Positions 6,033 to 14,041 of a stretch of 15,819 nucleotides of DNA are shown here, piece by piece. Made by a program: the position numbers and the translations under genes. Under the pieces are notes generated by a model. The model did not search any database. It was not told the origin of the DNA and saw only the letters and a list, made by a program, of their open reading frames with translations. Origin of the DNA: an uncultured Acetatifactor sp. (GTDB lineage Bacteria > Bacillota > Clostridia > Lachnospirales > Lachnospiraceae); the NCBI GenBank assembly GCA_910578995.1, contig CAJTSY010000084.1, positions 2,399 to 18,217 on the forward strand, written 5' to 3'. How positions within the stretch are numbered: position 1 is the first letter of the stretch; every line of letters starts with the position of its first letter.

Positions 6033-7385
6033 ATGAGAAAACGGGAGCTGATGGTATACAGAACCTTTCCGGACGGCAGGGACGGCCTGCTGTCCCGGAT
6101 GGAGGACATTGTGGAGGAATATGGGAAGCATGCCGGGGATGGCGGGAACACGGCGGGGAGCTCTGTGCGGGAGAGGCTGGCGGGGCAGCTTTATGGCTGC
6201 ATCCATGAGCTGATCACCCAGGCGGGAACATATGGGTTCCACGGTAATCTGTGGCACTGTTATCTGACCCATCTTCTGGTTACCGGCGAGAACGGGTACA
6301 GCCGGGGCTGTGAGATGCGGGGCGGGATCCAGGGAACCATCAATCAGGCGGTTCTTCATGACATGGAGATTTTCCGGGAGTTTTTCACCTATGATTTCTC
6401 GCTCCTGGGCAGGAGCCTGGGGGTGGGGGAATTTGCGCTGATAGAGCATTATGAGGGCAGCAGCGGGGAGACAGGGGTCTACAACGCGCGGATATGCCAG
6501 TGCATCTGCGGCCTGGCCAGGGAACTGGGACAGTGTGCCGATGCCGGGGAAATGAAGGATATCCTGACGGAGTTTTACGGGAAATACGGCGTCGGGAAGT
6601 TCGGGCTGTACAAATGCTTCCGGATTGGCCGGGGAGGCGGAGGGGAAGTAACGGTGGAGCCGATTCCCAGGATCACCCATGTCAGACTGGATGATCTGGT
6701 GGGTTATGAACTTCAGAAGAAAAAACTCACTGACAATACAGAGGCCTTTGTAGCGGGCAGGAGGGCCAACAACTGCCTTCTCTTCGGGGACGCGGGTACA
6801 GGGAAATCTTCCTGTGTGAAGGCCATTGCGAACGAGTATTATGACAGGGGGCTGCGTGTCATCGAGGTCTACAAGCACCAGTTTCAGGATCTGAACGAGG
6901 TGATCGCCCAGATTAAGGGGCGCAATTATAAATTTATTATTTTTATGGATGATCTGAGCTTTGAGGATTTTGAGATCGAATACAAATACCTGAAGGCCGT
7001 CATTGAGGGGGGACTGGAGAAAAAGCCGTCAAACCTGCTGATCTATGCCACTTCCAACCGCCGCCATCTGATCCGGGAGAATTACGGGGACAAGACGGAG
7101 GACGGGCATGTGCCGGAGGTGCGCCAGGACATGCACACCAGCGATACCGTACAGGAGAAGCTTTCGCTGGCATACCGTTTCGGGGTGACCATTTATTTCG
7201 GCACGCCTGACAAAAAGCAGTTTCAGGCCATCGTGGGCACGCTGGCGGACCGGCAGGGGGTGGCCATGTCCCGGGAGGAGCTGCTGCTTGAGGCCAATAA
7301 GTGGGAGCTGTCCCACGGAGGGCTTTCCGGAAGGACAGCGCAGCAGTTTATCGATTATGTGACAGGAAGCAGGGAAGGAACTTAA
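6033..7385 (+). CDS. DUF815-type AAA+ ATPase
   Basis: The P-loop ATPase core is at about residues 220-445. It shows Walker A GDAGTGKSS (252-260), Walker B FIIFMDD (301-307), a sensor-1-like TSN (340-342), an Arg-finger-like RFG (382-384) and a sensor-2-like LSGRTAQQF (431-439). The pattern fits the DUF815 family of AAA+ proteins, whose cellular role is poorly defined. The N-terminal 220 residues are a divergent helical region with no motif I recognise. No membrane segment or signal peptide is seen. The gene begins 41 bases after pheA with GGGAAGAGG upstream and is followed after 18 bases by the Ppx/GppA gene, so it belongs to the operon. Context suggests a remodelling or regulatory job linked to polyphosphate or amino acid metabolism, which is inference. 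A start at the sixth codon downstream (6051) is possible. Confidence 0.85.
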   Translation: MRKRELMVYRTFPDGRDGLLSRMEDIVEEYGKHAGDGGNTAGSSVRERLAGQLYGCIHELITQAGTYGFHGNLWHCYLTHLLVTGENGYSRGCEMRGGIQGTINQAVLHDMEIFREFFTYDFSLLGRSLGVGEFALIEHYEGSSGETGVYNARICQCICGLARELGQCADAGEMKDILTEFYGKYGVGKFGLYKCFRIGRGGGGEVTVEPIPRITHVRLDDLVGYELQKKKLTDNTEAFVAGRRANNCLLFGDAGTGKSSCVKAIANEYYDRGLRVIEVYKHQFQDLNEVIAQIKGRNYKFIIFMDDLSFEDFEIEYKYLKAVIEGGLEKKPSNLLIYATSNRRHLIRENYGDKTEDGHVPEVRQDMHTSDTVQEKLSLAYRFGVTIYFGTPDKKQFQAIVGTLADRQGVAMSREELLLEANKWELSHGGLSGRTAQQFIDYVTGSREGT

Positions 7386-7403
7386 AACAGGAGGTTACTG
7401 GGG

Positions 7404-8939
7404 ATGAGCGTGAGGACTTTTGCGGCCATAGACGTGGGGAGTTATGAGCTGACAATGAAGATTTTTGAATTTTCCGGCAAGGATACCATGCGTGAAATTG
7501 ACTGTGTCAGCAAACGTCTGGATCTGGGAAGCGACACCTTTGCCATGGGGAAGATCAGCAATGAGAAGATGGACGAGCTCTGCCGGACCCTGAAGGATTT
7601 TTCCGATATCATGAAAACCTACCGGGTGAAGGATTACAAGGCTTACGGAACCAGCGCCATCAGGGAGACGGAAAATACTACCATTGTGCAGGACCAGATT
7701 GCCCAGCGCACAGGCATCTGGGTGGAGGTTCTGGGGAATGCGGAACAGCGCTTCCTTGACTACAAATCTGTCGCGTCCAAGGGGGAAAGTTTCCGGAAAA
7801 TCATTGAGGGAAAGACAGCCATTCTGGACATTGGGGGCGGCAGCATCCAGCTGTCCCTGTTTGACAATGACACCCTGGTGTCCACGCAGAACCTGCGTCT
7901 GGGTGTGCTGCGGCTTCAGGATTACCTGAACCGTTTTGAGGTGAGGGGCTCCCAGAAGGAAGAGCTGATCAACGAGATGGCCATGGCACGCCTGGATACT
8001 TACAAGAGGCTTTACCTCAAGGACAGGGAGATCCGGAACCTGATCGTGGTGGACGACTATGTCTCTCCCTGGGCGGTGCGGAAGCAGAAGTCGGGGGACA
8101 AGAAGGAATTTCTGGAAGTGGCGGATTTTGAAAGGCTTTTTGAGGTGCTTCATGACAGAAATCCGGTACAGATTGCCCGTGCCATGGCCATTTCCGAGGA
8201 GCGCATTCCCCTGGTGTTCATCAGTGCTGTTTTGATCAAATACATTGCGGAGCTTATGGGAATCCAGCGGATATGGGTGCCGGGAGTGACGCTCTGCGAC
8301 GGTATCGCTTATGAATATGCGGAGAAGATCAAAATGTTCCGGGGCGAGCATGACTTTGAGGAGGATATCATTGCCTGTGCCGCCAATATCAGCAAGCGCT
8401 ATATGGGAAGCAGGAAACGTTCTGATGTGTTGGAGAATTTCACGACCACCATATTTGACAGCATGAGACGTGTCCATGGCCTGGGGAAGCGGGAGCGGTT
8501 GTACCTTCGCCTGGCGGTGATCCTGCATGAGTGCGGCAAGTATATCAGCCTGGTGGATATCGGAGAGACTTCTTACCAGATCGTCATGTCTACGGAGATC
8601 ATCGGCATCTCCCGACAGGAAAGGGAGATTGTGGCCAATGTGGTCCGGTTTAACCACAGCAGGTTTGTATACGACGGACATCAGACAGGAATGAGCAGGG
8701 AGCCCTTTCTGGTAGTGGCCAAGCTGACGGCCATCCTGCGGCTGGCTAACAGCCTGGACAGAAGCCACAAGCAGAAATTTAAGGGACTGAAGGCCGTTCT
8801 GAAGGACAACCAACTGGTGCTGACGGTGGATACCCAGGAGGATATTACCCTGGAAAAAGGCTTTTTTGAGGCAAACAGTGACTTTTTCAAGGAAGTGTTC
8901 AGCGTGGAGCCTGTGCTGAAGCATAGAAAAATTTTTTAA
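7404..8939 (+). CDS. ppx: Ppx/GppA phosphatase family protein (exopolyphosphatase-like)
   Basis: Members hydrolyse terminal phosphates of inorganic polyphosphate, pppGpp or both. The actin-like ATPase fold motifs are present: AAIDVGSYE (7-15), YGTSAIRE (81-88) and DIGGGSIQLS (142-151). Glu114 in GNAEQRFL is probably the catalytic base of the family. The C-terminal half (about 310-511) is the HD-like domain with LHECGKYIS (374-382), the LHE-G form usual in bacterial Ppx/GppA, and VVRFNHS (413-419). Length 511 matches long Ppx. AGGAGG lies 9 bases before the ATG. It sits directly upstream of the polyphosphate kinase, which favours exopolyphosphatase over pppGpp hydrolase, although sequence alone cannot separate the two. 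Confidence 0.88.
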   Translation: MSVRTFAAIDVGSYELTMKIFEFSGKDTMREIDCVSKRLDLGSDTFAMGKISNEKMDELCRTLKDFSDIMKTYRVKDYKAYGTSAIRETENTTIVQDQIAQRTGIWVEVLGNAEQRFLDYKSVASKGESFRKIIEGKTAILDIGGGSIQLSLFDNDTLVSTQNLRLGVLRLQDYLNRFEVRGSQKEELINEMAMARLDTYKRLYLKDREIRNLIVVDDYVSPWAVRKQKSGDKKEFLEVADFERLFEVLHDRNPVQIARAMAISEERIPLVFISAVLIKYIAELMGIQRIWVPGVTLCDGIAYEYAEKIKMFRGEHDFEEDIIACAANISKRYMGSRKRSDVLENFTTTIFDSMRRVHGLGKRERLYLRLAVILHECGKYISLVDIGETSYQIVMSTEIIGISRQEREIVANVVRFNHSRFVYDGHQTGMSREPFLVVAKLTAILRLANSLDRSHKQKFKGLKAVLKDNQLVLTVDTQEDITLEKGFFEANSDFFKEVFSVEPVLKHRKIF

Positions 8940-8956
8940 GGTGAGGTGGGAGAGAC

Positions 8957-11095
8957 ATGGACGCAATTGATTTTTATAATCCCAAATATTACACGAACAG
9001 GGAACTGAGCTGGATTTTGTTTGACCACAGGGTGCTGAACGAGGCCAGGGATAAAAATATCCCTCTGTTTGAGAGGCTGAAGTTCCTGAGCATCACGGCA
9101 TCCAACCTGGACGAATTTTTTATGATCCGGATAGCGTCCTTAAAGGATATGGTAAACGCGAAGTACCAGAAGCCGGATATTGCGGGGATGACGCCCAAGG
9201 AGCAGCTTGAGAAGCTGGATGTGGCAATCCATGAACTGGTGGAGCTGCAGTATTCCACCTATAACCGTGCCCTGGTGCCCAAATTAAAACAAAACGGCCT
9301 GCAGATCATCGGGCGGCATGAGGAACTCTCAAAAAAGGAGGCCGCATTCGTTGACAAATATTTCGAGGAGAATGTATACCCGGTGCTGACCCCCATGGCC
9401 CTGGATTCCTCCAGGCCATTTCCCCTGGTGAGGAACAAGACCCTGAATATTGCCGCCCTGGTGCGCAAGAAGGAGAGCGGCGGGGAGTTGGAGTTTGCCA
9501 CGGTACAGGTACCCGGGGTGCTGAGCCGTATCGTGGAACTGCCCGGGGGGGAGGATGTCCGGAAGGTGATCTTCCTGGAGGAGATCATAGAGAGAAACAT
9601 GGACAAACTGTTTCTCAATTATGACATTGTGTGCGCATATCCGTTTCGAATTATGCGGAATGCCGATTTGACCATTGAGGAGGACGAGGCGGCGGATCTT
9701 CTGAAGGAGATTGAGAAGCAGCTGAAAAAACGCCAGTGGGGGCAGGCGATCCGCCTGGAAGTTGCGGCCCACTGTGACAAGAGGCTTCTGAAGATTCTGA
9801 AGGAGGAACTGGGGATTGAGCCCCAGAATATTTATTCCATAGAGGGGCCCCTGGACCTGACCGTGCTGATGAAGGTGTACGGACTAGAGGGATTTGACCA
9901 TCTGAAGGCCCCGAAGCACACCCCCCAGCTAGTACCCCAGCTGCCTCCGGGATGCAGCATCTTTGACGAGATACGTAGGGGGGATATCCTGCTTCACCAT
10001 CCCTACCAGACCTTCCAGCCGGTAGTGGATTTTATCCGCCAGGCGGCCAGGGATCCGGAGGTACTGGCCATCAAGCAGACTCTGTACCGTGTCAGCGGCA
10101 ACTCTCCCATCATCGCTGCCCTGGCCCTGGCGGCGGAGAACGGAAAACAGGTGACGGTGCTTGTGGAACTGAAGGCGCGTTTCGACGAGGAAAATAATAT
10201 AGTATGGGCGAAGATGCTGGAGAAAGCGGGCTGTCATGTGATCTATGGCCTGGTGGGGCTGAAAACCCACAGCAAGATCACGCTGGTGGTGCGCAGGGAG
10301 GAGGACGGGATACGGCGGTACGTCCACCTGGGAACGGGAAACTATAATGACGCCACGGCCAAACTCTACACGGACATAGGCCTGATGACCTGTTCCGAGG
10401 CTATCGGTGAAGACGCAACAGCCGTGTTCAACATGCTGTCCGGGTATTCGGAGCCCAGGATGTGGAACAAACTGACCCTGGCGCCCTTGTGGCTGAAGGA
10501 CCGGTTCCGCTATCTCATAGCCAGGGAGAAGAAGTTTGCCCAGGAAGGGCGTCCTGCCCGGATTATCGCCAAGATGAATTCCCTCTGTGACCAGGACATC
10601 ATCGCCTCCCTGTACGAGGCATCCGCGGCGGGGGTGAAGATAGATCTGATCGTGCGTGGAATCTGCTGCCTCAAAACCGGGATCCGGGGGATCAGCGAGA
10701 ACATAACCGTGCGCTCCATTGTGGGCGATTTCCTGGAGCACAGCAGGATATTTTACTTCGAGAATGACGAGCATTATGAGATATACTGCGGCAGCGCGGA
10801 CTGGATGCCCCGGAACTTAGAGCGGCGGGTAGAGATCCTGTTTCCGGTGGACAGGCCGGAACTGAAGGAGAAACTGCTGCACATCCTGCAGAGTCAGCTG
10901 GGCGACAACCGGAAGGCCTCCGTGCTGCGGGGAGACGGGACTTATGAAAAGGCAAGCAGGAGAGGAAAGCTGCCTTATGGCTCCCAGGATGAATTTTACC
11001 AGGAGGCCGTAAGCGAGGCCAGGGCTTTTTTTGAGGAGGAAAGCGCGGTGACCAGGACGTTTGTGCCGGAGATGCATCATGATTCGGACATGTAG
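8957..11095 (+). CDS. ppk1: Polyphosphate kinase 1
   Basis: PPK1 reversibly moves the gamma phosphate of ATP onto inorganic polyphosphate. All four domains are recognisable: the N domain with YTNRELSWILFD (12-23) and ITASNLDEFFMIR (46-58), the head domain (about 120-325), and two phospholipase-D-like catalytic domains. KTHSK (436-440) carries His438, the equivalent of the autophosphorylated histidine, and FLEHSRIFYFEN (592-603) carries His595, the second active-site histidine. HHPYQTF (347-353) and KARFDEENN (406-414) are also diagnostic. At 712 residues it is close to the usual 690-720. GAGGTGGGAGAG precedes the ATG, 17 bases after ppx. Placement with ppx suggests coordinated control of polyphosphate level. 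Confidence 0.97.
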   Translation: MDAIDFYNPKYYTNRELSWILFDHRVLNEARDKNIPLFERLKFLSITASNLDEFFMIRIASLKDMVNAKYQKPDIAGMTPKEQLEKLDVAIHELVELQYSTYNRALVPKLKQNGLQIIGRHEELSKKEAAFVDKYFEENVYPVLTPMALDSSRPFPLVRNKTLNIAALVRKKESGGELEFATVQVPGVLSRIVELPGGEDVRKVIFLEEIIERNMDKLFLNYDIVCAYPFRIMRNADLTIEEDEAADLLKEIEKQLKKRQWGQAIRLEVAAHCDKRLLKILKEELGIEPQNIYSIEGPLDLTVLMKVYGLEGFDHLKAPKHTPQLVPQLPPGCSIFDEIRRGDILLHHPYQTFQPVVDFIRQAARDPEVLAIKQTLYRVSGNSPIIAALALAAENGKQVTVLVELKARFDEENNIVWAKMLEKAGCHVIYGLVGLKTHSKITLVVRREEDGIRRYVHLGTGNYNDATAKLYTDIGLMTCSEAIGEDATAVFNMLSGYSEPRMWNKLTLAPLWLKDRFRYLIAREKKFAQEGRPARIIAKMNSLCDQDIIASLYEASAAGVKIDLIVRGICCLKTGIRGISENITVRSIVGDFLEHSRIFYFENDEHYEIYCGSADWMPRNLERRVEILFPVDRPELKEKLLHILQSQLGDNRKASVLRGDGTYEKASRRGKLPYGSQDEFYQEAVSEARAFFEEESAVTRTFVPEMHHDSDM

Positions 11096-11120
11096 GGAAA
11101 ACGCGCAGGGAGGAAAACTT

Positions 11121-11705
11121 ATGAGAATTATATTGGCATCGGCATCCCCCCGCAGGAGGGAGCTGCTTCAGCAGATTGAAATAGGATTCGAAGTCATGGT
11201 AAGCAATGTGGAGGAAAAAGTGACCGCGCCGGAGCCGGGACAGGTGGTGGAGGAACTGGCCGGACAGAAGGCGGAAGCCGTGTTTGGCACACTGGAGCCC
11301 ATGGGGGAAAGCATCCTTGTCATTGGCGCGGACACGGTGGTGGTCATGGAAGGGAAGATACTGGGGAAGCCCTCCGGTCCGGAGGAGGCAGTGGCAATGC
11401 TTGAGTGGCTGCAGGGGAAGTCCCATGAGGTGTACACAGGCGTAGCCCTGCTGTATAGGGGGAAGGAAGGGGCGGTCTGCCGCAAATCTTTTCATGAGAG
11501 GACAAAGGTGGATTTTTATCCCATGACGGATGTGGAGATCCGCGGATACGTATCCCAGGGCGACTGTACGGACAAGGCCGGGGCATACGGAATCCAGGGG
11601 ATATTTGCCAGGTATGTCAGGGGGATAGAAGGAGATTACAATAATGTGGTAGGGCTGCCTGTGGGCAGGCTTTATCAGGAGGCAAAGGAGTGGCTGGAAA
11701 GTTGA
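11121..11705 (+). CDS. maf: Maf family nucleoside triphosphate pyrophosphatase
   Basis: Maf proteins hydrolyse dTTP, UTP and modified nucleoside triphosphates to monophosphates, and have been linked to septum formation arrest. Motifs in order are LASASPRRRELL (5-16, substrate phosphate binding), IGADTVV (68-74, with catalytic Asp71), GKILGKP (78-84), HEVYTGVAL (102-110) and DKAGAYGIQG (151-160), then GDYNNVVGLPVGRL near the end. Length 194 is typical. The ATG at 11121 is chosen, with GGGAGG 7 bases upstream. An earlier in-frame ATG at 11061 would overlap ppk1 and add 20 non-conserved residues. It overlaps the next gene by 16 bases, implying translational coupling. It is the fifth gene of the operon. 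Confidence 0.95.
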   Translation: MRIILASASPRRRELLQQIEIGFEVMVSNVEEKVTAPEPGQVVEELAGQKAEAVFGTLEPMGESILVIGADTVVVMEGKILGKPSGPEEAVAMLEWLQGKSHEVYTGVALLYRGKEGAVCRKSFHERTKVDFYPMTDVEIRGYVSQGDCTDKAGAYGIQGIFARYVRGIEGDYNNVVGLPVGRLYQEAKEWLES

Positions 11706-12352
11706 AGAAAGCGGTGATTTTTGATCTGGACGGAACGCTCTCGGATTCCATCCAGAGTATCAAGTACAGCGGGGACAGGGCCATGGAGGCCTTTGGGTAC
11801 GGACCATTTTCAGTGGAACAGTATAAATATTTTGTGGGGGACGGCGCTGCCAACCTGGTCAGGCGGGCCCTGGCGGCAGGGGGGGATACGCAGCTTGAGC
11901 ATTTTGAGGAGGCGTATGCCCTGTACAGGGAAATCTTCAGGGAGAACTGTATGTTCCGGGTACGGCCCTATGAGGGGATTCCGGAGCTGCTTGCCACCCT
12001 GAAGGCCCAGGAGGTAAAGATCGCGGTGCTGTCCAACAAACCCCATGCCGAGACGGTGAACGTGATCGAGACCCTGTTCGGAAGAAACTGCTTTGACAGG
12101 ATACAGGGACAGAAGGAGAATGTGGCCATCAAGCCAAGCCCGGAGGGGGCATTTCAGATTCTGGAACAGTTTGGAGTGCAGGCTTCGGAGGTGGTTTACC
12201 TGGGGGATACAGCCACGGACATGAAGACGGGCAGAAACGCGGGAATCTTTACCGTGGGCGCGCTGTGGGGCTTCCGGGACAGGCAGGAACTGGAGGAGGG
12301 AGGCGCGGATGCCATTATCGCGCATCCGCTGGAGCTGCTGCGGTATACCTGA
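11690..12352 (+). CDS. HAD-family hydrolase, phosphoglycolate phosphatase-like
   Basis: A haloacid-dehalogenase phosphatase with all four motifs: DLDGT (12-16, nucleophile Asp12 and acid Asp14), LSNKP (114-118, Ser115), Lys148 in IKPSPEG, and GDTATDM (172-178, metal ligands Asp173 and Asp177). The helical cap between motifs 1 and 2 (about 18-95) places it in the Gph/PGP/PpaX subgroup. It probably removes phosphate from phosphoglycolate or a related small metabolite, or cleaves pyrophosphate as PpaX does. The start is GTG at 11690, inside the end of maf, with AGGAGG (11677-11682) at 7-base spacing; a TTG at 11702 is less likely. A PpaX-like role would fit beside polyphosphate and Maf enzymes that release pyrophosphate, but this is inference. 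It is the last gene of the operon. Confidence 0.88.
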   Translation: MAGKLKKAVIFDLDGTLSDSIQSIKYSGDRAMEAFGYGPFSVEQYKYFVGDGAANLVRRALAAGGDTQLEHFEEAYALYREIFRENCMFRVRPYEGIPELLATLKAQEVKIAVLSNKPHAETVNVIETLFGRNCFDRIQGQKENVAIKPSPEGAFQILEQFGVQASEVVYLGDTATDMKTGRNAGIFTVGALWGFRDRQELEEGGADAIIAHPLELLRYT

Positions 12353-12486
12353 CAGGCACTGCGGAGGCATTGCCGCTTTGCCGGACCAGGAAGAGGAGCA
12401 GGGCCGGAAAGCCCGCAGGAGGGTATGGGCTGCAGGCAATGTAAATTTGACAGAAAATTAAAGAAGAAGTTCGTATATATTATATA

Positions 12487-12515
12487 TTGACATAGACGTC
12501 CAATCGTATTATTAT
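12487..12515 (+). promoter_or_regulatory. Near-consensus promoter for the acidic small protein
   Basis: TTGACA (12487-12492), a 17-base spacer and TATTAT (12510-12515) match 11 of 12 consensus positions. An AT-rich TATATATTATATAT tract lies directly upstream and could act as an UP element or operator. Transcription would start near 12522. The stretch 12353-12486 holds no gene that I can support; it contains only short weak inverted repeats and a second TTGACA at 12447. Confidence 0.8.
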
Positions 12516-12557
12516 GTGGGCATAAGAAATACAGAAAGAGGAAAGGAGGGTGGAAGG

Positions 12558-12821
12558 ATGCATCAGTTTGATGACGATGTACTGGAGTGTTTTCTGGAAA
12601 ATCAACTTCAGCTCTTTCCCCAGAAAGTGGCTGAGACCCTTGAGGAGGCTGAGGACTTCCTTGAGGAGAGCATGGCAGTGGTGGTCGATTCCGTGGAAGA
12701 GGTTATCGAGTATTTTGAAGAGGAAGGCATCGATACAGAAGGAGCCATGGATGATGAAATTTTGGAAGCCGATGAGGTATTCGACATTGGCGATGGCAGA
12801 TATCTGATCGTGGGGGGCTGA
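12558..12821 (+). CDS. Highly acidic small protein of unknown function (87 residues)
   Basis: I do not recognise a family. Of 87 residues, 29 are Asp or Glu and only 2 are Lys or Arg, so the protein is strongly negative. Residues 5-57 look like a mostly helical stretch with heptad-like hydrophobics (VLECFLEN, VAETLEEAEDFLEE, VEEVIEYFEEEG). The end, VFDIGDGRYLIVGG, looks like a beta hairpin. It has no membrane segment. The ATG at 12558 has AAGGAGG upstream. The in-frame ATG at 12516 is rejected because it lies at or before the predicted transcription start. A strong promoter and a perfect terminator make this a single-gene, probably well-expressed unit. Possible roles are metal or cation binding, a basic-protein partner, or DNA mimicry, none shown. 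Confidence 0.75.
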   Translation: MHQFDDDVLECFLENQLQLFPQKVAETLEEAEDFLEESMAVVVDSVEEVIEYFEEEGIDTEGAMDDEILEADEVFDIGDGRYLIVGG

Positions 12822-12914
12822 CGCACTGCCGGTCCGGACTGACAGAGGGTATCCGTATCCCGGCGGGTTCCCGTGACAGGCGAAAACAGATATGAGAAAG
12901 CGGATATGAATAAG

Positions 12915-12944
12915 AAGGACACCGGATGAATCCGGTGTCCTTTT
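12915..12944 (+). terminator. Bidirectional Rho-independent terminator
   Basis: A perfect 12-bp stem (12915-12926 with 12931-12942) closes a TGAA loop. TTTTAA follows on the plus strand, and TTCTTATT follows on the minus strand. It ends the acidic-protein transcript and the convergent PHP-domain gene, whose stop is at 12956. Confidence 0.92.
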
Positions 12945-12955
12945 AATGTAAAGCC

Positions 12956-13930
12956 TTAACTGTTACATTCGGGACAGCCGGCGGCTTTCCTGATATCGCC
13001 CAACAGGGAACAGGGTACAAACAGCTTCCCGTACCCGGTTCCAAGTTCCAGTCCCGGCTTGGTGGCGCCGTGGAAGTCGCTGCCTCCGCTGACCAGGAGA
13101 CCGTATTGGGAGGCCAGTCGGCGCATGTCCCGTTCCTCGGCGGCGGTATATGTGCTGTAGACTGCTTCCAGACCTGCCAGGCCGTGTTCCTTCAGTTCCT
13201 TTGTCAAGGCTTCCAGGCGGGTAGCGCTCATATGGTAGAGGACGGGGTGGGCCAGGATGGGAACCCCTCCTGCCTTCAGAACCAGTTCCACTGCCTGTAC
13301 CGGGGTAACCTTCTCCCTGGGAATAAAACAGGGACAGTGGTCGCCAATATAGCGTTCAAAGGCCTCCGGTATACTTTTCACATATCCCCGGCCAAGCATG
13401 TACTTTGCGTAATGGGCCCTGGTGAGGACGGAGCCGGGGAATTCGGCCTGCAGTTCCTCATAGGATATGTGAATCCCATGCTGCTGCAGGAGCAGGCACA
13501 TTTTCCGGTTCCTGCCAGTCCTGGAATCCACGAAATCCTGGAGTTGCCGACAGAATGCCCCGTCTTTGTAATCGATATAGAGCCCCAGAATATGGACATC
13601 CTGACCCTGGTATTCGGTGGAAAACTCAATGCCGGGGATGACTTCAGGAACGTTCCTGTTCTGGAGCCTGTCGTATGCCTGTGTGTCCTCCAGTCCGCGG
13701 GGGACGGGGTCTGTCCCTGCAGGGCGGATGTCCGAAAACGCGGATGGGCCTGCGGCAGCTGATTTTAAAGATGCCGCGTAAGACATGGCTTCATCCAGAC
13801 CGTCTATCGTGTCGTGGTCCGTGAGGGCGAAGGCACTGAGACCTTTCTCCATGGCGTAGTCCACAAGCTGCGTGGGAGACAGGGTGCCGTCCGAGCGGTT
13901 GGAGTGTACATGTAAATCGATAGCCTGCAT
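12956..13930 (-). CDS. PHP-domain phosphoesterase (RNase AM / nucleoside bisphosphate phosphatase-like)
   Basis: The PHP metal centre is complete: DLHVHSNRSDG (5-15, His7, His9, Asp14), LTDHDT (36-41), GIEFS (100-104, Glu102), DVHILG (111-116, His114), LAHP (226-229, His228) and GSDFHG (283-288, Asp285 and His287). This order matches the YciV/RNase AM group, which removes phosphates from 3',5'-bisphosphonucleotides (pAp-like) and trims 5' ends of short RNAs. The start at 13930 has AGGAGG close upstream and the PHP motif begins at once; an in-frame ATG 14 codons earlier is less likely. Residues about 53-97 form an Ala/Pro/Asp-rich insert between the second and third motifs. It follows the ABC-F gene on the same strand after 111 bases and may be cotranscribed with it. 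Confidence 0.9.
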   Translation of the reverse strand: MQAIDLHVHSNRSDGTLSPTQLVDYAMEKGLSAFALTDHDTIDGLDEAMSYAASLKSAAAGPSAFSDIRPAGTDPVPRGLEDTQAYDRLQNRNVPEVIPGIEFSTEYQGQDVHILGLYIDYKDGAFCRQLQDFVDSRTGRNRKMCLLLQQHGIHISYEELQAEFPGSVLTRAHYAKYMLGRGYVKSIPEAFERYIGDHCPCFIPREKVTPVQAVELVLKAGGVPILAHPVLYHMSATRLEALTKELKEHGLAGLEAVYSTYTAAEERDMRRLASQYGLLVSGGSDFHGATKPGLELGTGYGKLFVPCSLLGDIRKAAGCPECNS

Positions 13931-13973
13931 ATCTAGCCTCCTGATTTTATGGCGTAAGGTGGTGGTCCGCATT

Positions 13974-14000
13974 CTGCCGGCCGGTGTGGATTACCGGCAG
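13974..14000 (-). other. Inverted repeat between the ABC-F and PHP genes
   Basis: CTGCCGG (13974-13980) pairs with CCGGCAG (13994-14000) over a 13-base loop. No T run follows on the minus strand, so I do not call it an intrinsic terminator. It could be an mRNA processing or partial-termination element between two minus-strand genes. Confidence 0.4.
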
Positions 14001-14041
14001 AGTGATCTGGTTGTCATGCAGAACCAGTTTGAAGGAAGGCA

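Noticed and set aside
7404..8939. Loss of the HD metal residues in Ppx (His-Glu in place of His-Asp)
   Set aside because: LHE-G is the usual form in bacterial Ppx/GppA proteins, so it is not unusual.
7395..8966. Long open frame (523 codons) on the minus strand opposite ppx
   Set aside because: It is the mirror of a gene with clear Ppx/GppA motifs, has no recognisable domain, and its His/Leu-rich make-up is what antisense of this GC-rich coding gives. The same holds for the long minus frames over pheA (4873-5685), ppk1 (9929-10774) and the aldolase (2043-3266).
11061..11120. Upstream in-frame start of maf overlapping ppk1
   Set aside because: The added 20 residues are not Maf-like, and a good ribosome site stands before 11121.
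12447..12479. A second promoter for the acidic protein (TTGACA at 12447)
   Set aside because: No acceptable -10 lies 16-19 bases on; TATATA is 21 bases away.
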